From the NCBI GenBank assembly GCA_002307295.1, contig DBTY01000039.1, forward strand, positions 1 through 64,000: a stretch of 64,000 bases of DNA. Direction: 5' to 3'. Positions within the stretch are counted from its first letter, which is position 1, and each line of letters starts with the position of its first letter. The notes below the pieces were generated by a model. The model was not told where the DNA came from. It did not search any database and saw only the letters and a list, made by a program, of their open reading frames with translations. Position numbers and translations under genes: made by a program. The stretch comes from Ignavibacteriales bacterium UBA1304 (GTDB taxonomy: Bacteria > Bacteroidota > Ignavibacteria > Ignavibacteriales > Ignavibacteriaceae). Shown one piece after another: positions 43,670 to 51,045 of the stretch.

Positions 43670-43697
43670 GCCACGCTTCGACTACGCTCAGCGTGAC
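43670..43697. repeat. CTTCGACT-core hairpin, copy 3
   Basis: GCCACGCT-TCGACTACGCTC-AGCGTGAC; arms pair with one mismatch. Same core as the copies at 1559 and 1799. Confidence 0.75.
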
Positions 43698-43771
43698 GCT
43701 TTTTATGTAAGCGAAAAACGATTTAGTTTGTCATGGCGAGAGCGACATTTGAACCTGTATATTGCTAAAGA

Positions 43772-43799
43772 GTCGTCCTGAGCGGAGTCGAAGGGCGAC
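43772..43799. repeat. CTTCGACT-core hairpin, copy 4 (reverse orientation)
   Basis: GTCGTCCT-GAGCGGAGTCGA-AGGGCGAC; the core is the reverse complement of that in the other copies. Confidence 0.75.
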
Positions 43800-43911
43800 G
43801 TCACATCATATATTTGCCTTTGCTTAATATGACTTATATCTTGCCTTTTATTATATTTGTCAATAACTTCTAAACACGAGTACATTAAATAATAGTTATG
43901 GAATAATTATT

Positions 43912-44223
43912 ATGAATTCATATATGTATGTTTATATACTTAAATGTTCAGATGATTCATACTATACAGGGGTAACTAATAATATTGAAAGAAGAATTAC
44001 CGAGCACAATTCAGGGATAAATTCATCATGCTATACTTTCTCGCGCAGACCATTAGAACTAGTATTTCTCGAGAAGTTTCAAACAGCGATAGAAGCTATA
44101 TCAATGGAGAAGAAATTAAAAGGCTGGTCGAGGAAGAAAAAGGAAGCTCTGATTAATGGCGATTGGAGCTTGATTCATGAATATTCTAAGTGTAATAATT
44201 CAACTGCATATAAGAAAAATTAA
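43912..44223 (+). CDS. GIY-YIG domain protein (YhbQ-like)
   Basis: A 103-aa single-domain GIY-YIG protein: YVYILKCSDDSYYTGVTNNIERRITEHNSG gives the VYIL/YTG pair, the arginine helix and EHN; VFLEKFQTAIEAISMEKKLKGWSRKKKEALI is the usual C-terminal block with Glu and the KLKGW motif. The nuclease fold is clear; cellular roles of these short proteins are poorly known. ATG at 43912 or 43924. It is embedded between two clusters of the same short repeats, so it may be associated with their spread or have been carried in (inference). Confidence 0.88.
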   Translation: MNSYMYVYILKCSDDSYYTGVTNNIERRITEHNSGINSSCYTFSRRPLELVFLEKFQTAIEAISMEKKLKGWSRKKKEALINGDWSLIHEYSKCNNSTAYKKN

Positions 44224-44237
44224 TAAACGCTCTTTTT

Positions 44238-44265
44238 GTCGCGCTTCGACTTAGTTCAGCGTGAC
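44238..44265. repeat. CTTCGACT-core hairpin, copy 5
   Basis: GTCGCGCT-TCGACTTAGTTC-AGCGTGAC; right of the GIY-YIG gene, with GACGCTTTTT following as at copy 3. Confidence 0.75.
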
Positions 44266-44325
44266 GCTTTTTCTGTAAGCGAAAAACAATTTAGCTTTCA
44301 TGCCGAGCGATAGTCAAGCTATGAC

Positions 44326-44353
44326 GTCGCCCTTCGACTACGCTCAGGGTGAC
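44326..44353. repeat. CTTCGACT-core hairpin, copy 6
   Basis: GTCGCCCT-TCGACTACGCTC-AGGGTGAC; followed by a variant of the AAAAACGATTT-TTGTCATGGCGAG segment. Confidence 0.75.
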
Positions 44354-44423
44354 TCTTTTGGCGAAAGTAAAAAACGATTTGGTTTGTCATGGCGAGCAAC
44401 ATTTAAGCCATGACGATGCCGTC

Positions 44424-45860
44424 TTATTCCGGGTACAAAATTTCTTGCGTGCGTTTTGCGCGCGGGAAGCGGCTTTTCAGTCCGCCGTCTGTAACTACGG
44501 CGGTTCCTAAAATATAATCTTTATACTTTACTACTGTTTGCCCCCTGTAATCAAACTCTTCTTTTATTATTCCTCCTTCGAGGTATTTTTTTAGCTGGTC
44601 AGAATTCTGAATAGTAAAGATGTTCTTTTTTATATCGTTTCTTAAAATTTGCGCAGCCTGCGTATGAAGATTAATAGCGTCGTGTTTTTCTATTGAGCCG
44701 AATTTAGTTCCTATTCTTTCAAATACGCTTAGGTAATCTCCGTCCCAGTCGCTGTTGACAAAGAAAAGATCGCGTCCTTTGAATATGTATTTATATTTTC
44801 GTAAAACTTCTTCTTCTATTCCAAAGGCGGCTGCAATCTGGATAAGTTCATTTTTTATTTTTTTATTATCAAAGGAAATAAGAGATAAATCTTTTACGTT
44901 AATATTCATTTTTTCGTTAGGCTGGGTATCGTCGGTTTTTCTTAGCTTAACAATAAAAAAACCTTCCGAGTCAATTTCCCAAGGTAGAATTCTACGCGCT
45001 TTAGAAAGAGCCGGATTTAAGTTTTTGCCTTCATAACTTGTAAGCCCTTCAATGGATTTTACCGGCAGGGTTATGTCCACAATTTCAACAGGGTATTTAT
45101 TCAGCAGTTTATCTATTACCATTTCGTTTTCTTCAACCGTCATAGTGCAGGTTGAGTAAACAATTTCTCCTCCGGTTTTAACCATTTTAACAGCGGCAAT
45201 TAAAAGTTTAAGCTGAAGATCGCTTAACTGTTCGGCTTTTTCTTTAGACCACCAGTTATTAATCTCCCCTTTCTTTTGAATAATTCCAAGTCCGCTGCAA
45301 GGGGCGTCGACGAGTATTTTATCAAAATGGTTGTCGAAAATTTTACTTAGCAGTTCGCCTTTAAAATGGGTTACGCCTGCGTTCACAAGGTTCATCCGCT
45401 CAATGTTATAAACAAGCATCTTAACGCGGTCAAGCTGAATTTCGTTGGCTATTAACACTCCGGAGTTGTTCATCATTTCGCCTATTTCAGTCGTCTTAGA
45501 GCCGGGCGCCGAGCATAGATCAAGAATCGTATCGTCAGGGGATGGATCCAGGACAATTGGGGGAATCATAGACGACAAACTTTGAATATAATATTCGCCA
45601 ATGATATGCTCGATAGTTTTACCGATAACGTCAAAACCCGAATTAATCTTAAATGCGTTTGGCAGGTTTGGAACGTTAGTAGAGCTGATATTATAATCGC
45701 GCAAAAGAGAGCTTGTTATTTTGTCGCGCGTTGTTTTTAACGGATTAGCCCGCACATAAGTGGCGTGGTCTGTTCCTGCGAATTCAAGATATTTATTTGC
45801 AATGCTTTGGCCAAAGAGGTCGTTCAGATAAGTTGAAATCTTAGAGCTTTGTTCTATCAA
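44424..45860 (-). CDS. RNA cytosine-C5 methyltransferase (RsmB/RsmF, NOL1/NOP2/Sun family)
   Basis: A 478-aa enzyme that uses SAM to methylate C5 of cytosine, most likely in rRNA. Motif I LDLCSAPGSKTTEIGEMM, the motif IV cysteine in VDAPCSGLGIIQKKGEI and the motif VI catalytic cysteine in VYSTCTMTVEENE are present. A C-terminal extension (about 310-478) ending GTAVVTDGGLKSRFPRAKR fits the RsmF/PUA-like tail. The target base is not decided. It follows a 142-aa gene and rnhA on the same strand. Confidence 0.9.
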   Translation of the reverse strand: MIEQSSKISTYLNDLFGQSIANKYLEFAGTDHATYVRANPLKTTRDKITSSLLRDYNISSTNVPNLPNAFKINSGFDVIGKTIEHIIGEYYIQSLSSMIPPIVLDPSPDDTILDLCSAPGSKTTEIGEMMNNSGVLIANEIQLDRVKMLVYNIERMNLVNAGVTHFKGELLSKIFDNHFDKILVDAPCSGLGIIQKKGEINNWWSKEKAEQLSDLQLKLLIAAVKMVKTGGEIVYSTCTMTVEENEMVIDKLLNKYPVEIVDITLPVKSIEGLTSYEGKNLNPALSKARRILPWEIDSEGFFIVKLRKTDDTQPNEKMNINVKDLSLISFDNKKIKNELIQIAAAFGIEEEVLRKYKYIFKGRDLFFVNSDWDGDYLSVFERIGTKFGSIEKHDAINLHTQAAQILRNDIKKNIFTIQNSDQLKKYLEGGIIKEEFDYRGQTVVKYKDYILGTAVVTDGGLKSRFPRAKRTQEILYPE

Positions 45861-45868
45861 AATATAAC

Positions 45869-46297
45869 CTAATACCTGTTAATATTCAGTGATCTGAAAA
45901 TATCGTTTATAGCGGCGTCTTCCGTTTTTGATTCCGGGAATTCCATTTTAAACGATTTGTCAATTCTTTTAATTATTTCGTCTAAATATTCTTCGTAAGC
46001 CGCAACGCATTCGTTAAGTTCTTTATTGTCATTTGGGATCAAAATTTTACGATCTTTATTCCTATTAGAATATACGAAATATTTAGCTTTAGAATAGCTG
46101 TCCGCTTGCAAGACGGATTGACCGTCAATGGTAATTATTTCATAAGCGCCAAAAAATTCATTGCCAATCAGAATAGATTTAGCTGGGAGTTCAAATTCAT
46201 AAACGCTGCTGGAAGTTAAAAAATCGGCCGGGAAATTTTTAAAATTATCTCCGGATAATTTAGATACCCAGGCCGTAATAAATTCTTTTTCGTTCAT
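45869..46297 (-). CDS. Conserved-looking 142-aa protein, unknown function
   Basis: A small acidic soluble protein. It starts MNEKEFITAWVSKLSGDNFKNFPADFL and shows a mixed alpha/beta pattern with VYEFELPAKSILIGNEFFGAYEIITIDG, SKAKYFVYSNRNKDRKILIP and a C-terminal helix. I do not recognise a family. It sits 8 bases before the RNA methyltransferase gene and 24 bases after rnhA on the same strand, so it is probably transcribed with them. Confidence 0.6.
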   Translation of the reverse strand: MNEKEFITAWVSKLSGDNFKNFPADFLTSSSVYEFELPAKSILIGNEFFGAYEIITIDGQSVLQADSYSKAKYFVYSNRNKDRKILIPNDNKELNECVAAYEEYLDEIIKRIDKSFKMEFPESKTEDAAINDIFRSLNINRY

Positions 46298-46321
46298 ATT
46301 GCCGATGTTTGTTATTAATAA

Positions 46322-46852
46322 TTAAAATCTGTTTTGCGCTTCAAAACCAGCGTCAATCAGAGAACTGTTTTTAGCTTCAGTAGAACCTTTAACCGCAAGT
46401 CTGTCGGCTATCTGGTTTTCTACGTTGTCTGCATGCCCCTTAACCCACTTAAGGGTAACTTTGTGTTTCTTAAGCATAATTAAAAGCTCCTTCCATAAAT
46501 CAACATTGAGAGCTCTTTCTGTTTTAGTGCGCATCCAGCCTTTCTTTTCCCAATTATAGACCCAGCCTTTTATAACCGAATCCACAAGATATTTAGAGTC
46601 GCTGTAAAGAGTAACTTTACATTCTCTTTTAATGGCCTTTAGGCCTTCAATAGCGGCGGTCATTTCCATTCTGTTATTAGTAGTAAGCCTAAACCCGCCG
46701 TATAGTTCGCGTCTTTTATCGCCAGCAATTAAAACGACTCCATAACCGCCGGAGCCGGGGTTGCCGGAGCAAGCGCCGTCTGTGTAAATAATTACTTCCG
46801 GCAGTTCTGGTTTAGCCGGATTTTGGAAATTTATTTCTGTTTGTGCGTCCAT
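46322..46852 (-). CDS. rnhA: Ribonuclease HI
   Basis: A 176-aa enzyme that cuts RNA in RNA-DNA hybrids. The catalytic set is complete: Asp25 (IYTDGACSGNPGSGGYG), Glu63 (NNRMEMTA), Asp85 (LYSDSKY), His140 (WVKGHADN) and Asp150. It has about 18 extra residues before the core and about 20 after it relative to the E. coli enzyme. Confidence 0.95.
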   Translation of the reverse strand: MDAQTEINFQNPAKPELPEVIIYTDGACSGNPGSGGYGVVLIAGDKRRELYGGFRLTTNNRMEMTAAIEGLKAIKRECKVTLYSDSKYLVDSVIKGWVYNWEKKGWMRTKTERALNVDLWKELLIMLKKHKVTLKWVKGHADNVENQIADRLAVKGSTEAKNSSLIDAGFEAQNRF

Positions 46853-46924
46853 CGATGCCTGTATTATTAACTATTCTGTTTATAAAAAAGATTAAAATAT
46901 AAAGAAATGGTTCTGAAAAAGAAA

Positions 46925-46962
46925 ACGCAGAGACGCGTTTAAGGGAAAACGTATCTCTGCGT
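46925..46962 (-). terminator. Terminator hairpin after the FKBP pair
   Basis: ACGCAGAGA (46925-46933) and TCTCTGCGT (46954-46962) form the base of a longer stem; on the minus strand it is followed by GTTTTCTTTTTC. It lies 17 bases beyond the stop of the second FKBP gene. Confidence 0.65.
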
Positions 46963-46979
46963 ATAAAAGCTAAATAGTT

Positions 46980-47684
46980 TTAGTTAACTTTAATTAAATC
47001 GACCTGAAAAATAAGAGTTGCGCCCGGAGCAATTGCCTGACCTGCGCCAGTATCGCCATAAGCAAGATCAGAAGGAATGTATAATTCCCATGAATCGCCT
47101 TCTTTCATTAATTGAAGAGCTTCTGTCCAGCCTTTAATAACGCCGTTAACCGGGAATTTAGCCGGTTCGCCGCGTTTAAAAGAACTGTCAAATTCAGTTC
47201 CGTCAATTAATGTTCCTTTATAATTAGTAGTTACGGTATCTTCAGCTTTAGGAGATTTTCCTGTGCCTGATTTTAGTATTTTGTACTGAAGTCCGCTAGG
47301 TAAAGTAATAACGCCTGGTTTCTTTTTATTTGCGGCTAAAAAAGCTTCTCCAGCTTTCTTGCCTTTTTCGCTGGCTGCTTTTTGTTTAGCTTCCATTTTA
47401 GCAGTCATTTCCTTTTGGAATTCAGTCATTACTGTTTGAATTTCAGTGTCTGTTAATAAGCGAGCGCGTGAAGTGTCGGTAGATAAACCGTCTTTAAGGC
47501 CCTGTAAAAATATCCTGGGATCAACTTCAATTGATTGAGCCTGCATATTTCTACCTATGTCTAACCCGATGCTGTAGCTAACTTTGTCTTTTTGAGTTTT
47601 GATCTCAGATTTTTTTACTTTATCCTGGCACATACCTACTCCTATTGTTGCGACTGCAATAAGCAGAACAAAAAGTTTTTTCAT
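46980..47684 (-). CDS. FKBP-type peptidyl-prolyl isomerase, Mip/FkpA-like (copy 2)
   Basis: A 234-aa exported isomerase. A signal sequence (1-19; MCQD could be a weak lipobox) precedes an N-terminal helical dimerisation domain (about 30-120: KVSYSIGLDIGRNMQAQ and a long lysine/alanine-rich helix) and a C-terminal FKBP domain (LPSGLQYKILKSGTG to the end, with VTTNYKGTLIDGTEFDSSF, GVIKGWTEAL, WELYIPSDLAYG). It catalyses proline isomerisation of envelope proteins. GGAG before the ATG sets the start. Its paralogue lies 36 bases upstream. Confidence 0.92.
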   Translation of the reverse strand: MKKLFVLLIAVATIGVGMCQDKVKKSEIKTQKDKVSYSIGLDIGRNMQAQSIEVDPRIFLQGLKDGLSTDTSRARLLTDTEIQTVMTEFQKEMTAKMEAKQKAASEKGKKAGEAFLAANKKKPGVITLPSGLQYKILKSGTGKSPKAEDTVTTNYKGTLIDGTEFDSSFKRGEPAKFPVNGVIKGWTEALQLMKEGDSWELYIPSDLAYGDTGAGQAIAPGATLIFQVDLIKVN

Positions 47685-47720
47685 TTATTCTCCATTGTTT
47701 ATTTAATTTACTAAAACGAT

Positions 47721-48422
47721 CTAATTAACCTTTAACAGTTCTATCTGGAAAACTAAAACAGCGTTAGGACCAATTTGCTGACCTGCGCCTTGTTCGCCAT
47801 AAGCAAGGTTTGCTGGCAAGTAAACTTCCCAAACGTCTCCTTCTTTCATTAACAAAAGAGCTTCCGTCCAGCCTTTAATGATATTGCTTACAGGGAAAGT
47901 AGCAGGTTCGCCGCGTTTGTAAGAATTATCAAATTCAGTTCCGTCAAGCAAAGAGCCCTTGTAGTTTGCTGTTACTTTATCGCTGGCTTTAGGAGTTTTT
48001 CCGCTACCCGATTTTATAACCTTGTACTGAAGTCCGCTTGCTAAAGTAATAACGCCAGGTTTGTTTTTGTTTGCAGCTAAGAATTTTTCTCCGTCGATTT
48101 TATTCTTTTCTCCGGTAGCTTTCAATTTTGCTGTTTGTTTAGCAATCATTTCTTTTTGGAACTGCATCATAACCTGTTGAATTTCAACATCGGTTAATAA
48201 ATGCGCAACAGAAGAATCGGACATTCCGTCTTTTATTCCCTGAAGGAAAGCTTTAGGGTCTATATCGATTGACTGTGTTTTCATGTTCTTGCCGATATCC
48301 AGACCAATGCTATAGCTGACTTTATCTTTCTGGGTTTTTAAATCGGATTTTGTAACTTTTCCCTGACATCCGCTTATTACAAGACTTGCGGCGGCAATAA
48401 GCAGGATAAAATAATTTTTCAT
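47721..48422 (-). CDS. FKBP-type peptidyl-prolyl isomerase lipoprotein, Mip/FkpA-like (copy 1)
   Basis: A 233-aa paralogue of the gene just downstream, with the same two-domain plan: helical N-domain (KVSYSIGLDIGKNMKTQ) and FKBP domain (VTANYKGSLLDGTEFDNSY, NIIKGWTEALLLMKEGDVWEVYLPANLAYG). The signal sequence ends VISGCQG, a good lipobox, so this copy is a lipoprotein. The ATG at 48422 is chosen over an upstream ATG at 48458 because GGAG is correctly spaced before it and the signal sequence then starts at the N-terminus. Tandem duplication is evident. Confidence 0.92.
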   Translation of the reverse strand: MKNYFILLIAAASLVISGCQGKVTKSDLKTQKDKVSYSIGLDIGKNMKTQSIDIDPKAFLQGIKDGMSDSSVAHLLTDVEIQQVMMQFQKEMIAKQTAKLKATGEKNKIDGEKFLAANKNKPGVITLASGLQYKVIKSGSGKTPKASDKVTANYKGSLLDGTEFDNSYKRGEPATFPVSNIIKGWTEALLLMKEGDVWEVYLPANLAYGEQGAGQQIGPNAVLVFQIELLKVN

Positions 48423-48495
48423 TTGTTCTCCAAATGTTTGGTTTGTTAATTGTATCAATAATAATTTAGTTGTGATTTAATTCTTTTATTCAAGA

Positions 48496-48996
48496 CTATT
48501 TTACAGGAGGCATCCCCATAGTCGCCCATTCTTCTTTTGCCGGGCCATAAACGCCTGGAACTTTTAAGCCCGCTTGTCTTATCAGCACCGTAAGCTGAGC
48601 TCTGTGATGAATTTCGTGACGAATTAAAATTGCAAGCGTAATTGTATTAGCCCATTTTTCGCCATACATTTCAACTTCTGCTTTTAATGTTTCGTCGGTC
48701 CATTTTGTTTTGATTTCTTCTTTTAACGAATCGGAGACAGCCTTATATGTTTCTGCAATTTCTTTTGCGCTTGCAGGCGGTTCAGATTCTTCATCGAACG
48801 ATTTAACCGATAATCCGGTTCTGTTCATCATTTCGCCTATTGAAGTTACAATATGCCATGCAAGAAATCCAGCCGTTCTTCCTTCATCATACACTTTGCG
48901 CTTTAACGCTTCATCTGTAAGCGCGCTAAGGATTTTTAATGTGGATTCAGTTTCCATTGTCCAGTCTGTTAAAAACTCTTCTATAGTATTAAACAC
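48496..48996 (-). CDS. DinB-like family protein
   Basis: A 166-aa four-helix-bundle protein. The DinB/YfiT metal-binding histidines are His48 (AWHIV) and the pair in LIRHEIHHRAQL (about 125-131). Members are thiol-dependent enzymes or of unknown role. It ends 38 bases before the FKBP lipoprotein start on the same strand (gap without clear terminator). Confidence 0.85.
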   Translation of the reverse strand: MFNTIEEFLTDWTMETESTLKILSALTDEALKRKVYDEGRTAGFLAWHIVTSIGEMMNRTGLSVKSFDEESEPPASAKEIAETYKAVSDSLKEEIKTKWTDETLKAEVEMYGEKWANTITLAILIRHEIHHRAQLTVLIRQAGLKVPGVYGPAKEEWATMGMPPVK

Positions 48997-49115
48997 TTGT
49001 TCCTCTTTGTTAAAATTTAGAATACTAAAATAATAATAAAATCCGATTGAAACAGTTCTTTTTATAAGCCCTATTTACAAAACGGATTTTAATAAAGTTT
49101 CGCTATTGCGTTAAA

Positions 49116-49418
49116 TTAAACTTCGTAGTCTATAAATCTTTTATTAGATACTAAGTCCTTTATGAACTCTTTATACTTAACATGATCCGGATGAACCTGA
49201 TAAATATCAAGGTCTGCCTGATTTGCAAAATCGGAATTAAGGACTACGTCAAAAGAATCTGACGCTGGTAAGATGTTGATTCCAGCTTCAATTTTTATTA
49301 GTTGAGGGATTTTGTTTTTAAGGTCAAGTATTTCTTTTTTCATTCTTTCGGCGTTTTCAGCTTTACTGCGGCCGTCAGCCGAGTCTTTCAACTGCCATAA
49401 TACAATATGTTTTATCAT
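49116..49418 (-). CDS. Dabb (stress-responsive alpha/beta barrel) family protein
   Basis: A 100-aa dimeric ferredoxin-like protein. The start MIKHIVLWQLKD, the segment IEAGINILPASDSFDVVLNSDFANQADLDIYQVHPDHVKY and a final KRFIDYEV are the family core. Function of bacterial members is mostly unknown. Single gene. Confidence 0.88.
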   Translation of the reverse strand: MIKHIVLWQLKDSADGRSKAENAERMKKEILDLKNKIPQLIKIEAGINILPASDSFDVVLNSDFANQADLDIYQVHPDHVKYKEFIKDLVSNKRFIDYEV

Positions 49419-49581
49419 TGTAAGCTCTTATTTTTAATTAATTAGGAAGTCTAAATTAACCAAAATATTAATTAAAAATAAACTAATTACGGCGGATAAA
49501 GCAAATTTCTATTAGCGCCGCAGTAGTTTTTTAAGTAGTTTAGCGCCTGAAGTATTTTCTCAATAAATCCAGATATCTGAT

Positions 49582-50967
49582 ATGGCTGAAATCTACAGTA
49601 AAAAAACAGTGTTGTTCCTTTTCTTGTTTGTTTTCTTTTTGCAGGCTGCTTATTTACCGCAGATTTCATTAAGACAAAAGATTGGGCAGATGGTAATGGT
49701 CGGCTTCAACGGTCTTGCTTTGGGCGATTCAATTGTTGCGGATTTATCGCAAAGAAATCTTGGCGGCGTTATTCTAATGGGCGCCAATATTCAAAGCTCT
49801 TCGCAGTTATCCCAGCTTACAAGCCAGCTAAAGCAAAAAGGAACCTCTCCTCTCTTTATTTCTACAGATGAAGAAGGAGGCAATGTTGCGCGTCTTGGCA
49901 AGTCTAACGGGTATGAAAGCACATATACGGCTTATCAGCTTGGAACTATATTTAATTCTGTAGACTCTACCCGTATGACGGCGGCTAAAATTGCCGGATG
50001 GCTTTCAAAAGCGGGAATTAATATCGATTTTGCTCCGGTTGCGGACGTAAACGTTAATCCTAACAGTCCTGCTATAGGACGCTATCAAAGGAGCTTTTCA
50101 TCTAGCCCTACTGACGTAGCTAAATATGCGGGAATATTTGTGGAAGAACTGAATAAGAAAAATGTCGTTTCCGTTCTAAAACATTTCCCCGGGCACGGTA
50201 GCGCTATGAGCGACTCGCATCTTGGTTTTACTGATATTACCAATACCTGGGCTGATTCGGAGCTCGTGCCGTATAAAATTCTTATCGGTTCTGGTTTTTC
50301 TCAAATGGTAATGGCGGGACATCTTTTCAACTCGAATCTTGATTCTCTTTATCCGGCTTCTATTTCAAATAAAATTGTTACCGGGCTTTTGCGCAATAAA
50401 CTTGGCTTTGCAGGCGTTGTAATTACAGACGATATGACGATGGGAGCAATTTCGAATAATTACGATTTTGACGAAGCTATAGAACTTGCAATTAACGCAG
50501 GAGTAGACATTTTACTTTATGTAACAAACCTTAATAATAGCGGCTCTATCCCGCGGCAGGTAATTGATATTGTTGAACAAAAAGTAAAAGCGGGCAAAAT
50601 TACGGAAGCAAGAATTGACGAATCGTATAACCGGATTATGACTCTTAAACAAAAGCTGCTTACTTTAAGCGCCGTTAATGACAAATCTAAAAAGGGAGAG
50701 CCTGTAGCGGGATTTTCGCTGCAAAATTATCCTAATCCGTTTAATCCAAATACTAACATAGTAGTAAAAATTCGCAAGACTTCATTCGTCTCTATTAAAA
50801 TATATAATGTAACCGGGCAGGTAGTCGCTCAACTGGCAAACGGTCAAATGGCCGCCGGCGAATATAAAATAAACTTTGACGGTAAAAACCTTTCTTCAGG
50901 CATCTACTTAGTAAGAATGGAAACTCCTGAGTTTGCTATCTCAAAGAAAATTGCGCTGATTAAGTAG
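49582..50967 (+). CDS. Secreted GH3 beta-N-acetylhexosaminidase-like enzyme with T9SS sorting domain
   Basis: A 461-aa exported glycoside hydrolase. A signal sequence (about 1-20) is followed by a GH3 barrel with the NagZ motif KHFPGHGSAMSDSH (about 199-212; Asp-His acid/base) and the nucleophile Asp in VITDDMTMGAI (about 283). Residues about 375-461 (GFSLQNYPNPFNPNTNI to SKKIALIK) form a Por/T9SS type A sorting tail, unusual on a NagZ-like enzyme, so it is probably exported to the surface to act on peptidoglycan or other amino-sugar glycans. The two GH3 genes here are convergent and share a terminator. Confidence 0.9.
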   Translation: MAEIYSKKTVLFLFLFVFFLQAAYLPQISLRQKIGQMVMVGFNGLALGDSIVADLSQRNLGGVILMGANIQSSSQLSQLTSQLKQKGTSPLFISTDEEGGNVARLGKSNGYESTYTAYQLGTIFNSVDSTRMTAAKIAGWLSKAGINIDFAPVADVNVNPNSPAIGRYQRSFSSSPTDVAKYAGIFVEELNKKNVVSVLKHFPGHGSAMSDSHLGFTDITNTWADSELVPYKILIGSGFSQMVMAGHLFNSNLDSLYPASISNKIVTGLLRNKLGFAGVVITDDMTMGAISNNYDFDEAIELAINAGVDILLYVTNLNNSGSIPRQVIDIVEQKVKAGKITEARIDESYNRIMTLKQKLLTLSAVNDKSKKGEPVAGFSLQNYPNPFNPNTNIVVKIRKTSFVSIKIYNVTGQVVAQLANGQMAAGEYKINFDGKNLSSGIYLVRMETPEFAISKKIALIK

Positions 50968-51000
50968 ACAGGCATATACGCAGAAATTTTTATTAAAAAA

Positions 51001-51030
51001 GCCGCCCCGATAAATAGGGGCGGCTTTTTT
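51001..51030. terminator. Bidirectional terminator between the two GH3 genes
   Basis: GCCGCCCC (51001-51008) pairs with GGGGCGGC (51017-51024), with an A-run before and a T-run after, so it works on both strands. Confidence 0.93.
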
Positions 51031-51045
51031 GTTAAGCGGAGCTTA

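Larger units (their letters stand above)
43548..43911. other. Repeat-rich spacer left of the GIY-YIG gene
   Basis: A 364-base gap with a left half of the CCTTGG-arm family (43566-43582), CTTCGACT-core hairpins at 43670-43697 and 43772-43799, and a segment GTAAGCGAAAAACGATTTAG with TTGTCATGGCGAG (43708-43740) that recurs in altered form at 44275-44307 and 44362-44396 on the other side of the GIY-YIG gene. Confidence 0.75.

Noticed and set aside
43548..44423. CRISPR array
   Set aside because: Repeats are palindromic, unequal in spacing, occur in both orientations and have no cas genes nearby.
43548..44423. Insertion sequence around the GIY-YIG gene
   Set aside because: No transposase frame, no defined terminal inverted repeats spanning the gene and no target-site duplication could be identified.
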